27,072 bases of DNA from NCBI GenBank assembly GCA_035455265.1, contig DATIFK010000066.1, forward strand, positions 1-27,072, written 5' to 3'. Made by a program: the position numbers and the translations under genes. The notes beneath the pieces were generated by a model that was not told the DNA's origin, did not search any database, and saw nothing but the letters and a program-made list of their open reading frames with translations. The DNA is from MGOM01 sp035455265. GTDB lineage: Bacteria > Chloroflexota > Anaerolineae > Anaerolineales > E44-bin32. Numbering within the stretch: the first letter of the stretch is position 1; each line of letters begins with the position of its first letter. This document shows, one piece after another, positions 15,089 through 22,369 of the stretch.

Positions 15089-18000
15089 TCAGGCGCGGCG
15101 CAGCGCCACCCGAGCGCTCTCGCCCTCGAAGGAGAATTCTGCCGCGGCCTCACCGCTAGGCGATGGCTGGGCGACGAGCGTGACGGCCAGCGTCTCACCG
15201 GCAACCGTCTCGGAGAAGGCCTCCAGGGCCTGAGCCAATCGGGGCGTGGCGTCGAACTGAACAGCGATGCGATCGGCGATATCGAGCCCGGCCTGCTTGC
15301 GAAGATCCTGCAACCTGCGGATGAACTCGCGCGCCAATCCCTCGGCCTCGAGCTCCGGCGTCAGCGCCACCACGACCCCGGCGACGTAGCCGCCGTCAGC
15401 CGCCGTGCCCAGGCCGGCCCGCGCCTCGGCCCGTACCTCGATCTCTTCCGGCAGGATGGTGAGCGTCTCTCCATCCACACTGACTTCGATCGGCTTCCCC
15501 TCGTTCAGCCCGGCTGCTGCGGGCGCCGCTTCCAGGCGGAGGATGGCTTCGCGGACGCGTGGGAAGCGAGACCCGTACTTCTGGCCGAGCTGCTTCGGCA
15601 AAGGATTCAGTCGGAACTCCACCGCCTCGGTCGCGGCTTCCAGCAGCCGAATCCGTTTGACATTGAGTTCATCTGCCAGCAGGCTCGCGTGCGCCTCGAC
15701 GACCGACCGTTCTGGGGCCGATGGGACGCTGAAGACGGCTTCGGCGAGTGGCTGGCGGAGCTTCCGGCCCGCCGCGTTCCGGGCCGCATGACCCAGAGAC
15801 GCCAGTTTCAGGACCAGGCTCATCTCTCCGAGAAGGGCCTCATCTTCCATGGACGGCGCCGTTTCCGGCCAGTGGGTATGATGGACCGACTCAGCCGCCT
15901 GCGGGTCCTGGGTGCGCACCAGGTTCTGGTACATCACCTCCGTCACGAACGGGACGAACGGGGCCAGCAGGCGACACAGAGTCTCGAGGACTTCATACAG
16001 CGTCGCGTACGCGGCCCGCTTGTCGGCGTCGGCGGCGGGGCTCGAACCGGACCTGGTCCAGAATCGCCTCCGGCTTCGGCGCAGATACCAGTTCGTCAGA
16101 TGGTCGAGGAAGCGATCGACGCTGGCCGTCGCTGAGTCAGGCTCGTAGCGTTCGAGGCTGGCCGTCACCTCCCGGACCGTCTCGCCCATACGGGCACGAA
16201 TCCATCGGTCCAGGACCGACGGTGTCGAGGCCCCCGGCGATCCGGGCTTCCAGCCGTCCAGGCGGGCGTAGGTCACGAAGAAGGAGTAGGCGTTCCAGAG
16301 AGGCAGAAGGAACTGGCGGCGCACCTCGTCGGCGCGATGGTAGCCGAAGAGCAGATCCTTCTCGGGACGATGATCGCAATACAGCCAGCGCATCACGTCC
16401 ACACCCATGCGGTCGGCGGCCTCGTTGAACTCGACCATGTTCCCGGCCGACTTGTGCATCGGCCGCCCGTCCTCCGCCAGAAGCGTGGCGTAGCTGAAGA
16501 CGTGGCGGAACGGTGCCTTGCGCTCGAGGATGGTGCTCATCGCCAACAGGCTGTAGAACCAGTTGCGGAACTGCCCCGGGAAGCTCTCGCTGATCAGGTC
16601 CGCCGGGAACCATTGCGACCAGAAGGCGCGGTCCGTGCGGTATTGGAGCGTGCTCATGGCGACGATCCCGGCATCCAGCCACGGGTTACCCACATCCGGG
16701 ATTCGATGGACGCGCGCCCCGCAACGCGTGCACTCGATCTCCACCGCATCGATATACGGACGGTGCGGCGAATGACCCTCGAACGTCGCCCAGCCGGCGA
16801 CGGCGCGTGCCTGGAGCTCCTCTCGGCTCCCGATCACTTCGAAATGGCCGCAGGCCGCACATTCCCAGATGGGCAGGGCCAGACCCCAGTAGCGCTTCTT
16901 CGAGATCATCCAGTCGTGCATGTTGCGTAGCCAGTCGAGCTCGCGATCCTTGCCGAAGTCCGGGTGCCAGTCGGTCTCCTGTTCGACGACCTCCATGAGT
17001 TGCAGACGCAGGTCCCTGGCCTTCTCGTCTTCGGAGGCTTCGGCAACAGGGCGATCGTAGGGCGCGCCCATCGAGATGAACCACTCATCGACCAGGCGAA
17101 AAACGAGCTCGCTCGAACAGCGCCAACACACCGGGTAGCGGTGGGTGTAGTCCTTCAGTCGGTAGGCGACGCCCTTCTGTTCCAGATCCTCATACACGCG
17201 ACGCGGTACGTCTCCGGCGACCTGGCCGGTCAACCAGCCAAAGCCCTGGAGGAAGACGCCGGCTTCGTCAATCGGAGCGAGGACCGGCAGATGATGGATC
17301 TTGCTCAGGGCGAAGTCCTCGGCCCCGCAGCCGGGGGCGATGTGCACGATCCCCGTCCCCTCCTCCTCACCGACTTCGTCCCAGAGGATGACGCGGTGAG
17401 CCGCGGGAACCCCGGCCGCCTGCACCGCCGGGAGCTCATCGAACGGACCGCGATAGGCCCACCCCTCCATCGCCGAGCCCTTCAACTCACGCACGACCTC
17501 GTAGGGTCCCTGGAGCATGTGGAGCGTCCCGCGGCTCAGATAGAAGCTCTCGTCTCCCTGGCGAACCTGCACGTAGTCGAGGTCGGGCCCGACGGCGGCG
17601 GCAACGTTGCTGGATAACGTCCACGGCGTCGTCGTCCAAACCAGCAAGCTCTCCCGCGGGCGGTCGCGCAGAGGGAAGCGCAGCGTGATGCTGGGATGTG
17701 TGAGCTCCTGGTAGCCTTCGGTCACAATCTCATGCTGACTCAGTCCGGTGCCGCAGCGGGCGCACCACGGCATCACGTCGTGTCCCTTATAGATCCAACC
17801 GCGATCGTGGCAGCTCCGCAGCATGTGCCAGATGGTGTAGTTGTTCTCGTCCGAGAAGGTGAAGTACGAACCGCCGAGTTCCGGCAAGCCAAGGCGACCC
17901 ACGATGGCTTCGGCCGTCCCGGCGACCGGCCCCGACGGGCCCTCCAGGGTGACGATCTGGGCCGGGTTCTCGGCCAGCCGGTCGCGCAGGGCCTCCAGGT

Positions 18001-18445
18001 CTTTCGGACGGTTCCAGTCCATCCAGTAACCCAGGCGGATGCTCTGTTGCGTCTGGACCGCCGCGTAGGTCAGGACGCGCTGCTTGCAGAGAAGGACGAA
18101 CTCGGCCAGGCCATAGGCCTCGATATCGCGTTTGCTGCGGAAGCCCATGTCCTTCTCGACATTCACCTCGACCCATAGGCCCTGGCAGTCGAAACCGTTC
18201 TGGTAGCGTGTACGGTAACCCTGCATCGCCTTGAAGCGCTGGAAGAGGTCCTTGTAGGTCCGGCCCCAACCGTGATGGACGCCCATGGGGTTGTTGGCGG
18301 TGATGGGACCATCGATGAATGACCAGGTGGGCGCGTCACGCCGAAGCCGGCGCAGCGTTTCGAAGGCGCCGGTCTCCTCCCAGAAGCGCAAGATCGCGTA
18401 TTCCTGCTGAACGAAGTCGACCGGTTGCGGGACAGGATCGAACAT
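15089..18445 (-). CDS. ileS: Isoleucyl-tRNA synthetase (type 2) with swapped GVHH signature motif
   Basis: 1118 aa class I synthetase charging tRNA-Ile. The usual HIGH motif (HxGH) appears as GVHH at residues 55-58, aligned by the flanking PxxAN and xKD; the first His and third Gly are exchanged, as in the mupirocin hyper-resistant subset of type 2 IleRS. The KMSKS loop is MHKSAGN (663-669). The CP1 editing domain shows VWTTTPWTLSSN and GTGIVHIAPGCGAEDF. Cysteine pairs CWRCS, CAACG and CTRCG are potential zinc sites. The C-terminal anticodon and beta domains (LGQKYGSRFPRVREAI, EGLAREFIRRLQDLRKQAGL, DRI) are of type 2. Start ATG 18445 has AGGAG 4 nt upstream; it follows alaX by 8 nt and is controlled by the Ile T-box. 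Confidence 0.96.
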   Translation of the reverse strand: MFDPVPQPVDFVQQEYAILRFWEETGAFETLRRLRRDAPTWSFIDGPITANNPMGVHHGWGRTYKDLFQRFKAMQGYRTRYQNGFDCQGLWVEVNVEKDMGFRSKRDIEAYGLAEFVLLCKQRVLTYAAVQTQQSIRLGYWMDWNRPKDLEALRDRLAENPAQIVTLEGPSGPVAGTAEAIVGRLGLPELGGSYFTFSDENNYTIWHMLRSCHDRGWIYKGHDVMPWCARCGTGLSQHEIVTEGYQELTHPSITLRFPLRDRPRESLLVWTTTPWTLSSNVAAAVGPDLDYVQVRQGDESFYLSRGTLHMLQGPYEVVRELKGSAMEGWAYRGPFDELPAVQAAGVPAAHRVILWDEVGEEEGTGIVHIAPGCGAEDFALSKIHHLPVLAPIDEAGVFLQGFGWLTGQVAGDVPRRVYEDLEQKGVAYRLKDYTHRYPVCWRCSSELVFRLVDEWFISMGAPYDRPVAEASEDEKARDLRLQLMEVVEQETDWHPDFGKDRELDWLRNMHDWMISKKRYWGLALPIWECAACGHFEVIGSREELQARAVAGWATFEGHSPHRPYIDAVEIECTRCGARVHRIPDVGNPWLDAGIVAMSTLQYRTDRAFWSQWFPADLISESFPGQFRNWFYSLLAMSTILERKAPFRHVFSYATLLAEDGRPMHKSAGNMVEFNEAADRMGVDVMRWLYCDHRPEKDLLFGYHRADEVRRQFLLPLWNAYSFFVTYARLDGWKPGSPGASTPSVLDRWIRARMGETVREVTASLERYEPDSATASVDRFLDHLTNWYLRRSRRRFWTRSGSSPAADADKRAAYATLYEVLETLCRLLAPFVPFVTEVMYQNLVRTQDPQAAESVHHTHWPETAPSMEDEALLGEMSLVLKLASLGHAARNAAGRKLRQPLAEAVFSVPSAPERSVVEAHASLLADELNVKRIRLLEAATEAVEFRLNPLPKQLGQKYGSRFPRVREAILRLEAAPAAAGLNEGKPIEVSVDGETLTILPEEIEVRAEARAGLGTAADGGYVAGVVVALTPELEAEGLAREFIRRLQDLRKQAGLDIADRIAVQFDATPRLAQALEAFSETVAGETLAVTLVAQPSPSGEAAAEFSFEGESARVALRRA

Positions 18446-18453
18446 GGATCTCC

Positions 18454-19164
18454 TCAGGCCTCGAGGCCGACGACCAGACGTTTGTTGATGGCGCCCTTGC
18501 TCTTGTAGTCGACGATCTTCATCGGGCCGACGTCGCGCGTGTTGGCGACGTGCGTACCGCCATCGGCCTGCAGGTCCAGTCCTTCGATCTCGACCACCCG
18601 CACCTCCTGGATGCCTGGCGGCAGCAGGTTGATCTTGGTGCGGATCAGATCGGGAATGCGGAAGGCCTCGTCGCGCGGCAGAATCCGCGCGTGGACGCGC
18701 CGAGCCGCCTTGACCTCGCGGTTGATGAGACCTTCGATCTCGCGCACCAGCTCCTGGTGCATCGAGGCGAACTCGAAGTCCATGCGCCCGCGCAGCGGCT
18801 CCATCTGGCCGCCCGTCACACTGGCGCCGTACTGGCGGAAGATGACCCCGCACAGGATGTGCATGGCCGTGTGCGTTCGCATGAGCTGGAACCGCCGGTC
18901 CCAATCGAGCATCCCGCGGACCGTGGTTCCTGCCGCCGGCGGCGTCCCCTCCACCGCGTGCCAAAGGTTGCCCCCTTCCTTGCGGATGGCGACCAGCCGC
19001 GATCCGCCGCCGTCCCACGCGAGGTTCCCCTCGTCGGCGGGCTGGCCACCGCCGCCGGGGTAGAAAGCGGTTCGGTCGACGAGAATCTCCGCCCCCCGCA
19101 CCTCGATTGCCGTGGCGGAGAACTCACGCAGGTAACTGTCCGTGTGGAAGAGCATCTCGGTCAT
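18454..19164 (-). CDS. alaX: AlaX-type alanyl-tRNA editing protein
   Basis: 236 aa, a free-standing relative of the AlaRS editing domain that hydrolyses mischarged Ser- or Gly-tRNA-Ala. Seen: an N-terminal glycine-rich beta-barrel part (TAFYPGGGGQPADEG), the zinc histidines in RTHTAMHIL (HxxxH), and the C-terminal zinc segment GGTHVANT. The cysteine usually found just before GGTH in AlaX/AlaRS is aspartate here (QADGGTH). It is the first gene after the Ile T-box, 8 nt ahead of ileS, an uncommon pairing. ATG 19164 is used; ATG 19155 is also possible. The AGGTGG stretch upstream is a reasonable Shine-Dalgarno. AlaX-M length fits. Confidence 0.92.
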   Translation of the reverse strand: MTEMLFHTDSYLREFSATAIEVRGAEILVDRTAFYPGGGGQPADEGNLAWDGGGSRLVAIRKEGGNLWHAVEGTPPAAGTTVRGMLDWDRRFQLMRTHTAMHILCGVIFRQYGASVTGGQMEPLRGRMDFEFASMHQELVREIEGLINREVKAARRVHARILPRDEAFRIPDLIRTKINLLPPGIQEVRVVEIEGLDLQADGGTHVANTRDVGPMKIVDYKSKGAINKRLVVGLEA

Positions 19165-19195
19165 CCGTTAACCACCTTCGCCTCGGCGGATGCTT

Positions 19196-19236
19196 CGGAA
19201 ACAGAAACGCTCCCGTCCATCAGGGACGAGAGCGTT
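19196..19236 (-). terminator. T-box terminator hairpin
   Basis: On the minus strand AACGCTCTCGTCC (19236-19224) and GGACGGGAGCGTT (19218-19206) form a 13-bp stem (one G-U) with loop CTGAT, followed by TCTGTTTCC. It competes with the antiterminator formed by the T-box sequence just upstream. Confidence 0.85.
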
Positions 19237-19474
19237 GCTCCCGCGGTACCACCCTGCTGCCCGAAACCGGGCACTCTGTCAGGTGCGGCCATCCGGCTCA
19301 TACCTGCGCCCTGCTAACGGAGGGCGAGCCCGGCTCCCTTACTGGCGATCACACGCGTTCAGGTCGCGGCTCCGGAGGGATATTCGGCGGATGGCCTGCC
19401 CCGCTCTCACCAAACCGGGTTCGCTTTCAGGCCTGGGCCGCCTACTCGTCTCCATCTAGGCCTGGCTATGGATT
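19196..19474 (-). promoter_or_regulatory. T-box riboswitch, isoleucine-responsive
   Basis: The canonical T-box sequence AGGGTGGTACCGCGG is on the minus strand at 19255-19241; its UGGU bulge would pair with the ACCA end of tRNA (discriminator A, as in tRNA-Ile). A long Stem I lies at about 19465-19360, with an AGCGAAC...GGTGAGAGC distal-loop-like part at 19425-19403. The specifier region reads GAATATCCCTCCGGAGC, giving ATC (Ile) at 19381-19379 in the usual register. The downstream gene pair alaX-ileS agrees. Uncharged tRNA-Ile should stabilise the antiterminator and permit transcription of the operon. Confidence 0.9.
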
Positions 19475-19480
19475 GCGGCG

Positions 19481-19509
19481 ATTATCGCACGCCTGAGCGG
19501 CCGGGTCAA
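19481..19509 (-). promoter_or_regulatory. Promoter of the T-box alaX-ileS-lspA-rluD-ltaE operon
   Basis: On the minus strand TTGACC (19509-19504), 17 nt, GATAAT (19486-19481), both five of six consensus bases. The -35 box overlaps the stop codon of the upstream rnhA gene. Confidence 0.7.
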
Positions 19510-19925
19510 TGGCCCAGACGTCGAACGGACTTCGCGCGCGGCTGATGGCGCAGCGATACGCGCCCATAGTCGCCAAGGAGATCCTGAGCCTCGCCGCACA
19601 ACTGGCGCATGCGCGCATCCTTGGTCTTCCAATCACCGGCGACTTGCCGCAAGACAAGCTGGCTGTCGCCTCGCACGGTCAGCTCCACGTCCTCCGGGCG
19701 CGCCCCGAGGTCGCCGAGGGCATCGGTCATGGCGCGCACAGCCGCGATCAACGTCCAGTATTCGGCCTCGTTGTTCGTCCCCCGGCCGAAGGTGAGACGC
19801 ACCAGTCGGTTCAAGGGCGCCGAGGTCGACTTGGATTCGAGCAGGTAGGACCCGTACGCGGGGCCCGGGTTCCCGAGGCTGCCGCCGTCGAAGGTCAGCG
19901 TCGCCTTCACCTTCGGCACGGTCAA
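19506..19925 (-). CDS. rnhA: RNase HI-like protein
   Basis: 139 aa RNase H fold, the family cutting RNA in RNA-DNA hybrids. First carboxylate in TFDGGSLGNPGPAYGSYLL, second in NNEAEYWTLIAAV, third in VRGDSQLVLRQVAGDWK. The fourth acidic residue of the DEDD set is not evident: where HxPRxxNxxAD is expected, the protein ends RHQPRAKSVRRLGH. It may be a short variant branch rather than a truncation, since the end is clean. The start is taken as TTG 19925, which overlaps the stop of the upstream hydrolase (TTGA); GTG 19919 is an equally good alternative. No clear Shine-Dalgarno, consistent with coupling. The T-box promoter begins inside its last codons. Confidence 0.85.
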   Translation of the reverse strand: MTVPKVKATLTFDGGSLGNPGPAYGSYLLESKSTSAPLNRLVRLTFGRGTNNEAEYWTLIAAVRAMTDALGDLGARPEDVELTVRGDSQLVLRQVAGDWKTKDARMRQLCGEAQDLLGDYGRVSLRHQPRAKSVRRLGH

Positions 19926-20752
19926 CCGGCGTGGGACTGACGATAAAGAGTGTTGAGGTTGCGGGTGTGCAGTTCGCCGGCCAGGCCGTTGAGCAGGATC
20001 CGACTCTTGCCGAAGGCTTCGATGTCGCCCTCCGCCAGAAATCCGGCCGGATCTCGGCGGCGGGACGCCTGCCGGACGTGCCGCTCGAGGGCCGCCAGGT
20101 AGTTCAAGTTGGCACGCACCGCGTTTTGGATCTCGCCTCGCAGGATCACCTCGCCATGACCCTGGACGAGATTCTCGAGCTTCATGCGGGGGATCCGGCG
20201 CAGGCTGCCGGCCATGGCTTCGATGTCGCCGTCGATCAGGTACGGCAACGGCATCATCACATCACCGGAGAACAGCACGCGATCCTCTTCCACGAGCACG
20301 CCCAGGCCGTCCGGGCTATGCCCGGGAAGTGGAACGAGCTCGAGGGTGCGCCTGCCGACACGCAGGCTGACGATCCCATCGTCGATCAGCACATCCGGCA
20401 AGACGATACGAAGGTCGCGCAGATCGCGGTTGGTCTCCTGGGCCTGAGCCAACGCTTGGCGACCTCGGCTGTCGAGCAGATCGCGGCATTCGCGTTTGCC
20501 CAGGACGACCGCCCCCGGGAACAGGCAGGTGCCCAACGAGTGATCGGCGTGATAGTGAGTCAGGATGACGTATCGAACCGTGCTCGAAAGACGGTTCTCG
20601 ACGAAGTCCTTCATTTCGCGGGTTTCTTCGGGATAGGCCAGCGTATCGATGACCGCCGACCACTCCGGGCCGACCACGACACCGGCATTCACCTGCGCGT
20701 ACAGTTCGCTGGTGAAGACGTAAACGTTGTCGGCGACGCGCTCACGCACCAT
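19922..20752 (-). CDS. Metallo-beta-lactamase-fold hydrolase
   Basis: 276 aa. The zinc signature HxHxDH is complete as THYHADH (His66, His68, Asp70, His71), with the later ligands in PLPGHSPDGLGV and FSGDVMM and a final VQGHGE. Members include glyoxalase II, lactonases and many uncharacterised hydrolases; the substrate cannot be assigned. The start at ATG 20752 has GGAGG 8 nt upstream; a longer reading to 20785 would include the promoter spacer. Its own promoter is at 20776-20805. It overlaps rnhA by 4 nt. No signal peptide, so cytoplasmic. Confidence 0.9.
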   Translation of the reverse strand: MVRERVADNVYVFTSELYAQVNAGVVVGPEWSAVIDTLAYPEETREMKDFVENRLSSTVRYVILTHYHADHSLGTCLFPGAVVLGKRECRDLLDSRGRQALAQAQETNRDLRDLRIVLPDVLIDDGIVSLRVGRRTLELVPLPGHSPDGLGVLVEEDRVLFSGDVMMPLPYLIDGDIEAMAGSLRRIPRMKLENLVQGHGEVILRGEIQNAVRANLNYLAALERHVRQASRRRDPAGFLAEGDIEAFGKSRILLNGLAGELHTRNLNTLYRQSHAG

Positions 20753-20775
20753 CGAGCTGACCTCCGCAGCGGCGA

Positions 20776-20805
20776 AGAATAGCATGCCGGCAGAGGCAAT
20801 GTCAA
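20776..20805 (-). promoter_or_regulatory. Promoter of the metallo-hydrolase-rnhA pair
   Basis: On the minus strand TTGACA (20805-20800), 18 nt, TATTCT (20781-20776), with a TGC extension before the -10 (extended -10). Shine-Dalgarno and ATG follow within 25 nt. Confidence 0.6.
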
Positions 20806-20820
20806 ATCACTGGACATAAG

Positions 20821-22368
20821 TCAGCCGAGCAAAGACAGGATGGCGCCTTCCAGATCACCCCACGCAACGATTTCGGGAGCCCGGTCACTGCGCCGAAGTT
20901 CCGCCCCACCCTGCGCCAGACTGCGCGCACCGACGATCACGCGGCATGGAGCGCCGATCCAGTCCGCCTCCGTCAGTTTCACGCCGGCCGACGCCTGACG
21001 GTCGTCGATCAAGACATCCAGGCCTTCCTCGGTTAGTCTCCCCGTCAGGTCGCCGATCTCGGGAGCATCGACCAGAGGCAAGACGTGGACGTCAAACGGC
21101 GCGATAGAACGCGGCCAGGCGAGTCCCTCTCCCTCGAAGCTCTCCGCGACCGCAAAAAGAACAGCTTCCGGGCGCATCCCGCACCAGAAGATGGGAGCTT
21201 CCACGATGGCACCGTTGGGGCCCGCGAATCGCACAACTTCAGAGAGAATGCTCGCGGTGGCCAACTCGGATCCGCGACTAAGCCCGAGACCTGCACCGCA
21301 TTGGGCGCACGGGAATCCCGCCTCGACACGGGCAATATCGGCCACGCCGCTGACCGCGAAGTCCCTGGGAAAGTTGACGCCGGTGACGTGGAAGCCTTGC
21401 TCGTTGGCTCCGGCGACGAAGTTGGCCATCGACTGGACGGAAAGGTCGGCAACGACCTGAAGGCCCGGCTCGCCGGACGATGTCCGCACCTTGAGCCCTA
21501 TCGGACTCGCATAGCCCGGCACGGCTCCCGTCTGACGGATGGCCGCTTCGCTCGAAGGTCCGGCCAGCGAGGAGCCGATGGCCGTCTCCAGCTTCGCGGT
21601 CTCGACATCTAGATCGCCCCGCAAGACAGCCAGCACAACCTCTCCCGGCCTGGTCACGTAGAACATCGCCTTCAACGTCTTGCGGCGATCGACGCCCAGA
21701 AGGTCGGCCAGGCCGCCGATCGTGTCCGCCCCCGGTGTCGCGACCCGCTGCAATTCGGCGGGTGGCTCCGCAGGGGGCGCAGCGCGCGCGAAAGTGGCAG
21801 CCTCGCGGAAGGCGGCGTATCCGCAATTGGGGCACTCCGCCAGCTCGGCTTCCCCGCTCGTTGACCGAACAACCCAGGCGCGCCTGCGCGGGCCGCGCGG
21901 CAGCCTCATGGTTGGGAGGCCCAGGTCGAGCAAAAGCCGATCGAACCCTTCCACGATCCCTTGGCGCCAAGGGTCGATAGTTTCATTGCTCACCCCTGCC
22001 CACTCCAGCGACTGCGACAAGGCCACACCGTGGAGAGGCAGGCGAGGGTCCAGCGCGCGCCTACCGTTCAGCGCGAGCGGCAACTGCTTGTAGGACTGAA
22101 GATCGGATTGGAGAAGCTGCGGCCAACCTGTCCCGAGGGTGCCGGAGGGAACCATGACCGGCTGCGCCTCGGGCCACGCGGCCAGCGTCGAGCGCCGCAA
22201 CTTTTCGAGGACACGGGTTCCGAGGAAGAGCCACGCGAGAGCGTCACCCAAGATGCGGACATACCCGCCACGCACCAAGCGGCCCAGGCCAGCATCCAAG
22301 CCGGACGGCGTCTGGCGCAGGACCCTTGGGTGAAGGCGGCTTTGGCGCGTGAGCGATCCCCGGCCCAT
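20821..22368 (-). CDS. Prolyl-tRNA synthetase-like protein with YbaK/INS editing and anticodon-binding domains, catalytic motifs lost
   Basis: 515 aa. It aligns end to end by eye with bacterial-type ProRS (about 570 aa). The N-terminus (SRLHPRVLRQTP, FLGTRVLEKL), the SYKQLP segment (92-97), CPNCGYAAFREA (179-190), the INS deacylase domain (about 205-350, with the conserved Lys in TLKAMFY, Lys233), CAQCGAGLGLSRGSELA (354-370), WPRSIAPFDVHVLPL and a complete anticodon-binding domain (425-515, DDRQASAGVKLTEAD) are present. The class II motif 2 region (FRxE...RxREF), the TxE loop before SYKQLP and the motif 3 GxGxxR are absent, so proline activation is unlikely. NCBI uses the name 'aminoacyl-tRNA deacylase and HGTP anticodon-binding domain-containing protein' for similar proteins (from memory). 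It starts 1 nt after the M23 gene. Confidence 0.85.
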   Translation of the reverse strand: MGRGSLTRQSRLHPRVLRQTPSGLDAGLGRLVRGGYVRILGDALAWLFLGTRVLEKLRRSTLAAWPEAQPVMVPSGTLGTGWPQLLQSDLQSYKQLPLALNGRRALDPRLPLHGVALSQSLEWAGVSNETIDPWRQGIVEGFDRLLLDLGLPTMRLPRGPRRRAWVVRSTSGEAELAECPNCGYAAFREAATFARAAPPAEPPAELQRVATPGADTIGGLADLLGVDRRKTLKAMFYVTRPGEVVLAVLRGDLDVETAKLETAIGSSLAGPSSEAAIRQTGAVPGYASPIGLKVRTSSGEPGLQVVADLSVQSMANFVAGANEQGFHVTGVNFPRDFAVSGVADIARVEAGFPCAQCGAGLGLSRGSELATASILSEVVRFAGPNGAIVEAPIFWCGMRPEAVLFAVAESFEGEGLAWPRSIAPFDVHVLPLVDAPEIGDLTGRLTEEGLDVLIDDRQASAGVKLTEADWIGAPCRVIVGARSLAQGGAELRRSDRAPEIVAWGDLEGAILSLLG

Positions 22369-22369
22369 G

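Noticed and set aside
18446..19018. N-terminal extension of ileS giving a 1309-residue product
   Set aside because: The extra 191 codons are an out-of-frame reading of alaX and are Arg/Gly-rich; ATG 18445 has a good Shine-Dalgarno and matches the IleRS N-terminus.
20821..22368. Calling the ProRS-like gene a functional proS or a frameshifted pseudogene
   Set aside because: The class II activation motifs are replaced within an intact frame, so it is neither a normal ProRS nor a recent disruption.
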